Shown: positions 35,001 through 47,130 of the stretch, one piece after another
How the letters are laid out: each line of letters starts with the position of its first letter
Numbering within the stretch: the first letter of the stretch is position 1
Source: Rhyzopertha dominica
Taxonomy: Eukaryota > Arthropoda > Insecta > Coleoptera > Bostrichidae
Assembly: GCA_025024175.1 (NCBI GenBank)
Contig: QCXZ01000086.1
Location: forward strand, 20,054,245 to 20,118,244
Length of the DNA: 64,000 nucleotides
Direction of reading: 5' to 3'
Notes under the pieces: model-generated
Told to the model about the DNA's origin: nothing
What the model saw: the letters and a program-made list of their open reading frames with translations, nothing else
The model's database searches: none
Program-made: the position numbers and the translations under genes

Positions 35001-37675
35001 AACGTTCAACAACATTTTTAACTCATGGTTTTAAAACATGTGAAAAACATTTAATTCAGTAAGAAAGTATAATAATAATTTCTCGTGCTACAAGAGTACA
35101 ATCGCGCAATCAAGAACGCTGAAGAGAAGCTGCAGGACTACATAAAATATTAGGAAGTTCGCATGTCTGCTGTGCCACTTACATTTAAAAAACCCAACTC
35201 GAAGTAGCAATTACACGATTATGCACCAAGGCTCCCTGTCCCGCCAATTTAGTATAATTTTGCAATTACCGCGTAGGAAATCCTAACTTTAAAATTTATT
35301 TTCGTTGCACAATTTATCTAGGAAAGTTGCGGTGAATGGAAGCGGGCCATAATAAATCGGACTGCTCCAAATTGCAAGAAATCGGGAATGCGACCCACTT
35401 CAAAAATATCCACGAAGGCATGCGAACCAACAAATTCCGCAAGCATGCTATACTTGGTCGTTTTATATAGCATCGCCGAGCAAGAATAGATTTTACGATA
35501 TAAACATCCCGTTCTTTTGGTCATCGAGTTATTCAACTGTCAACGTCACTCGTCAAATTTCAATTCCTCCTGCTTTTGGACCATAAGATCGACATACCCT
35601 GACAGTTTATTTGACGTCTAATAATTAACAGATTTCATTAAAAATGCCATCAGTTAATGCCCTGTAATATTTTAACAGACTTATCGACAATCATTAACGA
35701 CGGCTGCTTCTGGTAGAAAACTGTCAGCGTCTAGGTCTATATGTCGCCTAAACGAACGCATGCACTGTATCCTTCTAATTCGGCGGTTAATTATTTAAGA
35801 GGCGTAGCGTCAGCCGTAGGCGTCCAAAATTAACATTCAATTTCTGAAATATACGTGCGGTAACACACTTGACATCTAATTACCGAGATAAGAACGAAAG
35901 CCGCATTCCTTAACTGTCAACACGGTCCATACATCATCGGAAATTCGAAAGCGCCCCCCAGACGAGAAGAATCCAGCTAAAACCACCTTGGTTTCGAGTA
36001 ATTATAAGAATGATGCCACACAAGGTACGGCCTTGACCTTAGGTGTTGCGGTGTGAAGTTTCCTGGATTTAAAAATACAGAATTATTTGGAATTACGCAA
36101 GCGAGGCTCATCACGCAATTCTCAGACAATGGCGCGGTTATTACGAGTTTGAAGGTTAATTGCTTCATATTTCGGTTGCTAGCCAAACAGGAAGTGTGAA
36201 AATAGATTTTTTGCGAGCGGAGGAAACACTTTCTCAGAATAAACCCATTGTGCCATTGTAAACAAGCAACAAAACAGTTCTGGAATATTTCATACGAGCG
36301 AAAGCGAACTGACCCACACATATTAGACTGGAATGCGATCTTAATTAACTCAGGGATACATCAATTTGATGTCACTGCCAACAGCCGCGATAGATAAAGC
36401 AATCCAAAGAGAAACTGCTGCTAACGCCAAAGAAAAGTCCCGCGACAAAGCAGTACCACGTAACGTTACCGCAGCTACACAAGTATCTTACGAGTTGTCA
36501 GGTTAATTGCGCCGTATTAATCATATTCTTAATTAGGAACCGTGTGACCTCCCTCCTTCAGCGAGCAGAACTGTTTTTCCTGTATAATTTATAAGTAAGG
36601 CGTGACTACTGGGAGGTTCGCGTCTAACCAATATAAGGACATCGTTCAAAATTTGGCAACGATGCTACAATCGAAGAACTTCGTTAAGGGCTTCCAGCAT
36701 TAATTTCGGCCACGAAAAGTCGACACAGCAGCGGCTTAGCCTCAATCCATCCCACGTGGTGCTTCCAAATTGGCCGGAACCTAAACCATGCCGAATGCCT
36801 GACTCCTTCACAAAGCTGCTTTGTACGATAGCGATCTCGAATCGCTCAGTCGGGAGCGGTTTTTCCTTCTAATGGACTCTATTATAAACAAGCATAACCG
36901 AGAAGTAGCCTGCTAAGACGGTAAATAAGGCGAATCAGGTACACAAGATCGGTGCTCGACCACTGACGTAATAATATGTACCACGGGGCATTGTGGCTCT
37001 GGGTATTGTCAAGAAGCCACTGGAAGTGGCATATCCAATTGTGACGGCGCTCCATCACGTCGGCGTAACGGCGCGGTTCAAGCTTTTAACACAGTTTATA
37101 ACTATGCAGTAGGAAGGTGTAATTTAAGAAAGCATCCACAAGAAATCGACGTACGCTACAAACGGGCAATCGAGCAAATTGTAAATTATAGGTAGCGAGA
37201 TCCGGTTAAAATAACGAAATTACGAGGCAATTCGATACGTACATTATTTCTGGTTACCGTGCATGCATTTTGATTAAACGATCGTCGGTTTCTAGAATTT
37301 GCTAGATACACAAACTAGATTTTTCATTCTGACAACTAAATCTATGAAGCCACCCCTAACGGTCAGATGAAGCAAAATCCGCACCATGCGGCTTGCAACA
37401 GGTATAGATTTGCATTTTGGCCCTTGGTTTGCTCGTTATTGTCGGTGCTTGTTAAATGGCATTTTTTCATATTGGTGTGTATTAATAATTTGTTGGCAAT
37501 ATTGAACCTCAAATTATAGTACCAAAAAAGTAGCCGCGGACTGGGAGCGAGTCTAATAAACAAGATGGTTCCAATCGAGCTCTTACAGATATTTGTACCC
37601 CCGACTGCTTAATTTTCATTGCCAACAAATTTTGCGCTTGAAAAACAAACGACAAAACTGCGCTTTTACTGTCAG
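35001..37675. other. Intron sequence, nothing recognised
   Basis: Mostly unique sequence of moderate GC. Short frames on both strands lack motifs or splice borders. Confidence 0.4.
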
Positions 37676-37679
37676 TTCG

Positions 37680-38670
37680 AAAGCGTCAATTTTTGACATC
37701 TCCATCGCAGGACGTTTACGGCAATGTGCCATACTTGGGTAGTTCTTCCGTCTTCTACTGAATTTTCCGGAATGTTCTATGAACTTCTCAAAACGCCAAT
37801 TTTCGACATCTCCATCGCGAGACGGTTACGGCAATGTGCCACAATTGGGCAGTTCTTTCGTATTCTATTNAATGTTCTATTACTTCTCAAAACGTCAATT
37901 TTTTCCACCGCGAGACGGTTAAGGGAACGTGCCATACTTTCGTCTGCCGATAAATTTTCCAGAATGTTCTATGAACTTCTCAAAACGCCAATTTTCGACA
38001 TCTCCATCGCGAGACGGTTACGGCAATGTGCCACGATTGGGCAGTTCTTTCGTATTCTATTGAATGTTCTATTACTTCTCAAAACGTCAATTTTCTCCAC
38101 CGCGAGGCGGTTAAGGGAACGTACCACACTTTCGTCTCCCGATGAATTTTCCGGAATGTTCTATGAACTTCTCAAAACGCCTATATTCGACATCTCCACC
38201 GTGAGACGGTTACGGCAATGTGCCACACTAGGGAGTTCTTTCGTCGTCTATTGAATGTTCTAGAATGTTCTATGAGCTTCTCAAAACGCCAATTTTCGAC
38301 ATCTCCATCGGGAGACGGTTACGGCAATGTGCCACAATTGGGCAGTTCTTTCGTATTCTATTGAATGTTCTTTTACTTCTCAAAACGTCAATTTCCTCCA
38401 CGCGAGACGGGTTAAGGGAACGTGCCACACTTTCGTCTGCCGATAAATTTTCCAGAATGTTCTATGAACTTCTCGAAACGCCATCTCCATCGCGAGACGG
38501 TTACGGCAATATGCCACGCTTGGGAATTCTTTCGTCTTCTCGAAACGTCAGGGGTTCGCCTGCCCATGAATTATCATCCGGTTTCGGCAACCAGCCACAC
38601 TTGAGTCTTTGATCAAATCTTCTGGAACCGTCAAACACACTTACGCATTTTCTAGAATGTGCCACATTTG
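37680..38670 (+). repeat. Dimeric 192 bp satellite with heat-shock-element-like motifs
   Basis: Two related monomers alternate: ~99 bp (with TTACGGCAATGTGCCACAAT) and ~93 bp (with TTAAGGGAACGTGCCACACT). The start of the shared CTTCTCAAAACG block falls at 37784, 37883, 37976, 38075, 38168, 38277, 38376 and 38469, giving steps of 99, 93, 99, 93, 109, 99 and 93. The dimer is therefore 192 bp. Each short monomer ends in TTCCRGAATGTTC, a perfect TTC-nn-GAA-nn-TTC heat-shock element, at 37765, 37957, 38149 and 38450, with a variant at 38253-38270. The last ~150 bp are degenerate. Confidence 0.88.
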
Positions 38671-38904
38671 GGAGTTCTCTAGTGCCAAGTTCGTACGTCC
38701 ATAAACCCCCAAATAAACAATAAAAGGTTCAATTTAACACATTAAACAAAAATTCGTTAGTGTGCCGTACTACGTAATATGCTTTAAAATCCACTACTTT
38801 GACAATTAAACATGTCTTGCAAAGGGGTACTGTATACTGGTCTTTAAAACATGGCCTGCAATTTGTGATGCAATTGTACTGACACTGCCAATTACTGCTT
38901 TTAC

Positions 38905-39178
38905 ATACAGTGGTCCAACCGAAATAGTGAATTCTGACTTAGGTTGTAAATCTTGCCAATAATGCAGGGTGGGGCATTAGCCGGTAATAAAGTACAAATT
39001 TATATTTCTACCTGCTAGTCATTACATCCTAACTCCATTTATGTAGCAACATCTGTTTTGAAGAGCAGGACGAAACGAAGAATCCTTAATTTGCATTTTA
39101 TTGCCAACTAATCCCACTCCCCATTGTTGGCAAGATTTACAACTTAAGTCAGAATTCACTATTTCGGTTGGACGGCAG
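38905..39178. repeat. Inverted repeat with ~72 bp arms
   Basis: GTCCAACCGAAATAGTGAAT at about 38913 and its reverse complement near 39172 mark the outer ends. Pairing continues through GTTGTAAATCTTGCCAA towards GGGGCATTAG. The loop is about 120 bp. It could be a foldback MITE; no target duplication was established. Confidence 0.65.
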
Positions 39179-42100
39179 TAAAATATGCACCAACTGCAAC
39201 AAGCTGACAACCCCTAACTGCTGTGGTTGCAACGTGGCATAACGGTACCTACGAGTTAATTTGAGCGCTCTTGCAGGCAGTAGGAGATCGAGAAACCACT
39301 ACGTGGTCATTTAATTTTATTTGTCAATTCTATGTATGTATCAAATGAACATCGTCTAAAATAGTCAAAACGAGGTTCATCTGCGTTGCATTCATGATCA
39401 CATCGATACTTTTAAGTTGCGACAAGACACTTCATGAGAACAAACGATGACTGATGTCAAATTATGCACATAAATGGCGAAAGTTTGTCAGTATGGTTAC
39501 AGGAATTTTTAAGTAACCCTCGTACTGCATGGGCTTTTCGAATCGGGCTGGAGTGAAACGATACACGCGAGGCTTGTCCAAAAAAAGGCACTTTCTTTAA
39601 TCAGATAAGCTCCGAATCGCCTGAAGATGCAAGAGCTTAGATCCCTATCGATACAACATACAGGAAATGTGTATCGGGCGCGCCTTTTCAATCGCCATTA
39701 TTTTATTTTTCTTAAATCTACGTCGCTGCTAACGAATTGGAAAGCACGCAGGCAACAAAAAAATTGAGCAAAAACAAAACTGTCTTTACGGCCTCGTCCC
39801 GGCCAATAGCATAAGAGATGGGTATGCAATCAAGCAACATACCTGAGCAGGCAAATGCAGCACTAATTATATGCAGTCTAAATTTAGTCAGCGTGAGCGG
39901 CAATACTCATGCGAGGGCATGCACACTGAATCGGGCACCAAAGGAAGCGGCATCTCCAAGAACATAATCACGGCGGATTATGATTACGTCCAGGAGGAAC
40001 GTTATCACTTGATCCGTCGGACGAAATAACCCCTTTCGCGCACCGGTTAGATTTAGATTGCTATCGGATTTTTGTCGTGGAATTATATGGGCCAGCGTCA
40101 CGAAGCAATAGCACTCGTGAACTTGGCCGAAGCAGGATGCTGCCTCTATTGGTTTTAGCGGTGACACGATTTGTAGTCCTCTCATGCCTGTAATGGATAA
40201 GTTGTACGACACAGTGAGCGACTGATACCGGTACTCTTTTACAGTCGTATTTGGACAAAAGCGATGTCTCTCCGTTAGTGTCCTTTATGAATTAGTCGTG
40301 AGAATTATCGAGAAATAAAGAAGAATTGTAATTGTTACTGAGCTGTGGCGAGGGATGCCCAAAGAGAGGAAAACTTATTATTTCACTATACTCCGTCTTC
40401 AAGGAGCAAAGATAACACATGCTAACTCTGAATTGCCGTGTTTCAACCTTTTCTTGATCTTGATACCAATTTTCATCTTCTTGTAAAGGTACAATATACA
40501 AACAATAACTGCAACCATGGCAGTTTAAAGTCAAGTTTTAGCAAACATTGGTCATACTCCCCGCTGCAGTTTCGCCCACTGCTTTGGTGGCATCTTCAGA
40601 GCTAAAGTAATCGTGGACGTAATTATCTCCGAGCGAACACATTGCCTGTCATTTTTTTTATTTGTTTTCGCTCACTAGATGGAAGCAAAGATGCATTTCT
40701 TTTTATATAAATATAAGTATAAATAAGATATGAATGTGGTGTGATTCTGAGTCTTCCGTACGTAAGCCACAGGAAATATCTCGTAAACTAGAGGATGTAC
40801 GAAATAGGTTTATTACAGTAAATGTTGCATTTTTTGAGGATAATCTAATGATGTTTAAATATTTGGATAAAAATGTTTTACTACCGGGTATTTGAGTAAA
40901 ACGCGAAGTCGCGTTTTTTTTACCTAAGATATATTTTCTCGTAGTGGACATAAGAAAAAATGTTAATACCAAAGTGTTTCGCATTTTCAAGCCTTATCAG
41001 AAAATATGTTAATGGTGTAAATAGTTTATCTGGTATTTGTTGTACATCCATAAACTATCGTTTTTTTTACCAACATTAAGTAATATGCACTGATAAAATC
41101 ATTAAATTCCTTATTTATTATATACGAACAAGTAAGATTAATTTTGGAAAATTCATGTGTGTGTACGTCACAAAAAATTGACCAGCGGTTTGTTTCGCTG
41201 CGGTAAAAATCGATCTGTTGCGGCCTATCAGAAGGGCAAGCAAAGCAGAAAAAGAAAATGTAATTGTAAAAAAACTTCAAAATAATAGGCAAAGCATAGA
41301 CAATGCTTTGGCCTTTGTGCGAAATAGGAACGCCACGCGAAAAAAAACTAAATGAGAAAAATAGAAAGAATATGCTGTTTAAAGAAGGATACTATTGCGA
41401 AAAATTTAATTCCGTCCATATAAATGTACTGAAGTACAGCATTTACGCATGGAAGACTAACAGACGACGCCAATTCTGCAGTCTTCAAGCAAAATATTAT
41501 CCACTGATGAATGGTATATTTCTGTAAAGGCCTACTACTTAATAGAACATTCGTTATTGCTGAGAGGAGACAAACCCACATTGGCACACTGAAATACATT
41601 ATCAAGTGCGTTTTGGAGATAACATATGGTTAGGAGTTGTAAGGACAAAAATACACTCCGTATTTTTTTAAGTACCTCCAGAACGAATTTGACGATTCTC
41701 TGGCTAAAATGCCGTTGCAGAGACAATTTACATGCAACAGTGAAATATATTTTTCTCTGATAGAGCTTGAAATGCGTAATACTACGAGAAAAGATGAAAA
41801 GAAACGTGACTATTCTTGTTTCACTTGTATAGTAAGTCGAATATTTTTATACAAATATCAATATCAATAGATAGCTTTCAAACATACGCAACCTTTATTT
41901 AAATATAGGTACCTCATACATAAATTGTAAGAGTTAAGATGTTGACCCACTTGGTATAACGATGGTTAAAACCTTTTACACAACCCCAGGAAAAACGTTT
42001 TGCCGTTAGTTGCAAACCAGTTGTGCTCCTCTATCATTACAGTCTCATCTTCCCAAAAATAGCTTTCAACTTGAAATTTTGATCTTTTTGGAATAGACCG

Positions 42101-44030
42101 CGTCGATTTTAGACGCGACTAGAGAACCATGCGTCAGAGCTCAACTAAATCCTTCTTTAAAGCAGGTGAAATGTCAGCCCTATTTCCAAAACCCATGCTG
42201 CCTAATTCAAAAAGACCAACATTTCTGGATATTGTCATGAAAGAACAGATGTAGCTGAATTTATGTNCGTCTAAGAATCTGCAAAGGAAACTTCTAACAC
42301 AATGAGTTTACAACCTGGTTCGCGAAGTTGCGAGATACAAGGCGGTTCGGGTGTTATTGTTTAGGAAAACATTAACACTGGAGCGGTAATTATTCGCACA
42401 GATTCACTATACCATAACTCTCTAATATTCTTAAAATGTCCGTTGGAAATGTTTTTGCCCTTTTACACAAACACTTAAACATGCCTCGAGTGTGTTCATT
42501 GGATTCTGCATTTGCTAACGCCGTGACAAAAAGCGAACAGAATACGAGTAGGTACTGGAAACAGTATCTTCGAGCAGAAGGTAAGGAATGGTTCAACTAT
42601 TATTGCGCGGAATGAATCTTGGGAACACACAATCTGTACTTCCTGTCCCTGTAACTGGATTATCTTCCCACATCAGTAATACCTCAGAGAGTAATAACTA
42701 AAAAGAAGCCTGAAGTATGGCAGTTCCAAACAGAACCGGTAGTTCTTAAGGTTTTTTGAAGAAACTATGGAAGAATTGCTTCTGTCATGTCTTTAAACAA
42801 TAGCAGCACGGCTAGGATAGTCAGTGGAAGTTTTTCACGCGATTACGAGAACTTTATCTTAAAAAATAAGGAGTAGCCATTTTGTTCATTAAATCTCTGG
42901 AGTGAAGCAAAGTCAAGAGAATTCCTGACTGCTGATGTAAGCAACATTTTCGCTGTAAGATTTAGCTGTGGATTACAGTTCGTATCAGATATCACTTATC
43001 TTACGTTGTTTTCCTCTGAGTCATCGCTATAACAACGAAAAAGACCAAACAAGATGAAGCAGAACCTTAAAGTGACGCTGGAGCAACGTTTTCTTGCAGA
43101 TCATCACGACCTTATCGTCAAATCTAATACAACGGCCGAATTTCAAGTTCGGCCCACTCCATGTCAAAACTTATAGGACTTTTCATCCACTACCCACATG
43201 TCTTAAGTAGGCCACTCGAACTGAGATGCCCTCATCGGTGTGGAACTCGATTTATTATGGCTATACAAAGCTGGAGGCGTGCGATCATCTTTTCCTAACA
43301 CTCATAACAGTAATTTGCATAGTTAAATGGCTGTGTTCGTAAAATTTATCGAAGACCCGGTCAAAATTACACGAGCCAGACGTTTACGTAACGGATTACA
43401 TCGAATAGCCGGAAGACGGTAACATATACGTTAGAGGTTATCGTAAACAGAGCCACGTCAGATTGACTCATGCTCATTAATTTTCAAGAGCCAATAGGCA
43501 AATTTGTAGTTGTGCGCGAGGTGTAGTAGGTCATGTCATCGGAACTGATTGTCATTCGCGGATCATAAATATTAATACATGTTAAACGAGTACGAGCTCT
43601 TACCAGGCACGCCACAAGTGTAAAACATTTCATTGTTGTACAACCCCTCCACGGAATCACCTACTTGATTACAATAATTATAATTTCCGCTCGCAACCAA
43701 GCGATTTTCACGTAATTCGAGGCGATTACTGCACGATGGCTGCAAATGGCGCTGCAGCTGGAATTTACAGCCTAAGCAGGAATTGTAACAACTCAAGATT
43801 ACTTTGATAACAAATTAACAAATTCCTTATTCTTCAAAGCATTAAAAATCCACTGGATGAGAAAATATTGTCTAGATCCTTAGGAGATTCGACTGTGAAG
43901 GTGATCTACGCTCCGTTTAAATAAGATGGAAGAAATGAAATAGAGCCCTGAACAAATTGTGAAAGCGTTTACGCAGTTAAATAAAGCAAGGTGTGAACGA
44001 CAGACTAAGATTAATCATTCAAAGTCATTT
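39179..44030. other. Intron tract, mostly unassigned
   Basis: Mixed sequence. It contains the weak hammerhead-like motif at 40561 and no supported gene. The 68-residue minus frame at 42390-42596 has a hydrophobic start but no context. Confidence 0.4.
40561..40610 (-). ncRNA. Weak hammerhead-like motif
   Basis: The minus strand reads CTGAAGA, a GCCAC/GTGGGC imperfect stem, then GAAAC. Both conserved core halves are present (position 7 is variable in hammerheads), but stem II has a bulge and a mispaired base at the core. The flanks differ from the other copies. Confidence 0.25.
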
Positions 44031-44034
44031 TATT

Positions 44035-44215
44035 TCATTGGGCTTCTCCAATAGGCTCACACGCCAATGTAAGATCTCTGTACTTACGGACCGTACCCAC
44101 GTACATCGTAGTTCATAAAACCACCGCTAGATGACGGATTAGATTTCCACCAAATGTAAGTCTCTGTACTTACAGACCGTACCAGCCTACGCCGCAGTTC
44201 AGCAATCCACCGCTA
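44035..44215 (-). repeat. Two-unit tandem repeat with TCTGTAAGTACAGAG, locus 2
   Basis: Two units about 90 bp apart match those at 17041-17285, with CTCTGTACTTAC, GACCGTACC and CACCGCTAGATGAC. They are preceded by CATTGGGCTTCTCCAATAGG, akin to the hairpin at locus 1. Orientation is the same at both loci. Confidence 0.65.
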
Positions 44216-45725
44216 CTGATTTTCACAAAAGCTTTGGTAACTCTTCGCGTTGCTTGCTTTTCACTTCTTTGATTATCTTCTTGACTTCTGCTACAAATAT
44301 CAACATAGAAATATAACTCTATTTTCGGATATTCTTGGAGAAAAAGTTGTTTCAAAAACAGCTGATTTAAGAACCGCTTTAAAATCTAACAATAAAAACA
44401 GCAATCCGTTATTATAGATACGGTCTTATACGTGTACATCCAATAATTTATAAACATTGATCGCAAGCTATAGTTCTAAAAACATGATGCCTTGCGAAAA
44501 ATGCGCAAATAGTGAGACGCAGTAAAATTATGTTGGTTAGGATAATATAACAGACTAGAAGTGAAATTGAGGTTAAAGCCTTTTAGATTAAGATGAATTT
44601 AGCCATTTACCAGTCTAAAACGGCGAGGCTTTGCAAATGTAGCGTCGACAGGAATTAACAAATGAAGACAGCCATCCTTTGTTACGCTTGAAACGCAGAA
44701 ACATCAACGCCTTCCTTATGGCCGCAGAAACAGAGTACTCTATTTCTTAACGTTCCCAACTTCCGTTTACCTACCCATCGCTGGAACCATATATTTAAAC
44801 GCGATGCTAACGGTATTCCTAACCATGACGGGTGGACGCGGATCTAGTTAATTTACCAGGCGAATTTTTTATAACCGTACACTATAATTATACGAAAAGA
44901 ATGATTTATCTTATCTGGGCAATCTGACACTGCCAAGATGGATAATCGTACTCGTACCGTTGTAATCGAAAATCGCAACTTTTACCCCATATTTAGCGAT
45001 GTGGGAGGAGATAATCAAAGAGTTCGCGACCCTGCCAGTGGCAAAAAATGATCGACGCCGACACAATCGCCCATGGCGGATTCACTTTCTTCCAAATAGT
45101 GCAGCATCATCCAGCTCTACTTTGCGGACGGAAAATAAGCCGTCTATACATTTTTAATGGACGCCGATATTCGCGAGATTTTTCTTTCACATGCCAGTTT
45201 CACCATAATTGTGAGACGGGACCCGCCTCTGTACTCTATGGAAAACTAATTATCAATAAAGCCGACCGACAACAAATATGAAAGTGCTCGAAGCTGCCAT
45301 CCCTGTCACTTCCTGTGGCGTTACACCACTTTCGGCCATAGGTCAACGGAAAGAAATCTTGGCACATCCACCGAATTTTATGAACAGAACTTCTCACGGT
45401 CGATAACTAGCTTACTTTGAGAATGTTTTCGTGGAAATAATGCTACCGATATTTAATTTAAAATTTGGATTAATTATATCCGTGAATAATATGCCATATC
45501 AACTATGACCATAATTCTTGGACTAATTATTGTAATATTTCAGTTCGAAAAAGATGTACTTTTCTGATGTATGATGTAGCTTTGAAATTCCCACTTTCTC
45601 TGATTACATCTTGACTTGACTTGAATTACTCAATGATTTACATATTTCGATAATTTAAGGGGACCGATGCCGTCTTCCGAGATAGACACAATAAATATAT
45701 TTCAATTCACAACCTGAATCAAATT
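44216..45725. other. Intron sequence, nothing recognised
   Basis: Mixed composition, no exon or repeat identified. Confidence 0.4.
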
Positions 45726-45730
45726 CTTGA

Positions 45731-46260
45731 TTGGCTTTCTCATTTCAAAAACCTAAGGTTTGGATGTCCGAAATCGGCCACAAATGGATAACTCATCTCC
45801 GTAAAATACGCATCTTGCTTTGGGCCATTATATTAGTGAATCGAATTCAAGTACACCTTCTTCATGACCTAAATGAAGATGATCATCATAGAAGAATGCA
45901 GTTCTGTTTGAAGATGAAGGACGAGACCAATGATAATCCAAAATTTTATCTTCTGATGAAGCCATTTTATGCCTAAATCGATTTATAAACAGACATAAAT
46001 GCTGCTACTGGTCTAGTGAAAATCCTCACTGATTGATGGAACAGCATAATACACAGTATCCTTAGAAACTAAATATCTGGGCTAGTATTATTGGGCAGTA
46101 CATTATAAAACCATGAAATGTAACAGTAGATATCTACCTGAACCTACCGCGTAATAATATTGCACCTGACACTGCACATTTATTTGCCGATGATAATCGA
46201 CAAGGAATGTCAAAACCTTAACGTCTGGTTTCAACCAGATGACGCTCCACTACTTTTTTT
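45731..46260 (+). pseudogene. Mariner/Tc1-family transposase relic
   Basis: Reading across frameshifts gives VHLLHDLNEDDHHRRMQFC (about 45850-45910), NIWASIIGQYIIKP (46068-46109) and NVWFQPDDAPLLF (46210-46250). These match, in order, the N-terminal catalytic lead-in, the mid-domain and the FQQDGAPPH block of insect mariner-like transposases. Multiple stops lie between blocks. It resembles the relic at 50115 in family but is a separate copy. Confidence 0.65.
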
Positions 46261-46263
46261 GAG

Positions 46264-47130
46264 TTAATATTTGCCTGTATCTGGATAGCAGCTTCCTAGG
46301 TCGGTGGATAGGAAACCGGCTCCCGGTGTTGGGCGCAAAAATAGGTGTTTCGAGAAGAAGTCAGAAACCATTCTAGAAAATTTGACGAAGACTAGGGAAC
46401 NCCCCAAGTGTGGCACATTNCCGAAGCTATTTCGCGATTGAAAAATTGTAAATCGACGTTTCGAGAAAGTTATAGCACAACATATGCTGTGATTATAAAA
46501 AAATTCATCAGCCAACGAAAGAACCCTTAAGTGTCCGTATCGCGGAGAAGCTGCCGAATAAACCTGGACAAAAAACGATTTATCGATTCGAATCGATTTT
46601 TTTGCGAAAACATTAAACTGAATTGAATCGCAGCATCGAATCGAATGAAAACCTCAAATGAATTCAAACTAAATAAAAAAATCAAGTTAAATAAAAAAGG
46701 CTGGTGCAATGTAAATTCCAATTTTAATCAAATTTCGTATAAATAATCCCAATTGACACGTATTATGAAAATCATACTGCATGCGATTCAGCTAAATCGA
46801 CTAAATCGATTCAAATCGGTAATTCGATTAATCGATTCAAATCGTTTTTTTTCCATTGAATTAAAAATCGATTCGCCACCTTCTGAATAGCACAGGGCTA
46901 CTGCAGAACATCGACATTTCGAGGTCATAGAACATTCAATAGAAGACGAAAGAACTCTCAAGTGTGGCACAGTGCCGTAACCGTCTCGAGTTAGATGGAT
47001 ATCGAAAATCGACGTTTCGAGAAGTCCATAGAACATTCTAGAGCATTCATCAGCAGACGAAAGAACTCGTAAGTGTGGCACATTGCCGCAACCGTCTCGC
47101 GATGGAGACGTTGAAAATCGACGTTTTCAT
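46264..47130 (-). repeat. Related satellite fragments, inverted, split by an insertion
   Basis: Two pieces (about 46270-46520 and 46900-47130) read on the minus strand match the 37.7 kb satellite: GCCACACTTGAGAGTTCTTT and GGTTACGGCACTGTGCCAC. Sequence 46555-46865 between them is a different AT-rich block. Heat-shock-like ATTCTAGAA pieces remain. Confidence 0.65.
46555..46865. mobile_element. ATCGATT-rich short element inside satellite
   Basis: About 310 bp bounded by AAAAAACGATTTATCG and CAAATCGTTTTTTTT, which are inverted. The interior has several ATTCGAATCG/TCGATTCAAATCG blocks. It has no coding frame. It separates the two satellite pieces, so it probably inserted into them. Confidence 0.45.

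Noticed and set aside
37724..38612. Long plus-strand frames (176 and 115 codons) as a repeat protein
   Set aside because: The frames exist because the satellite dimer is 192 bp, a multiple of three. The peptide repeats with the DNA and contains an N and deletions. It is better explained as satellite.
42390..42596. 68-codon minus frame with a signal-peptide-like start
   Set aside because: Hydrophobic stretch only, in an AT-rich intron with no homologous motif or exon borders.
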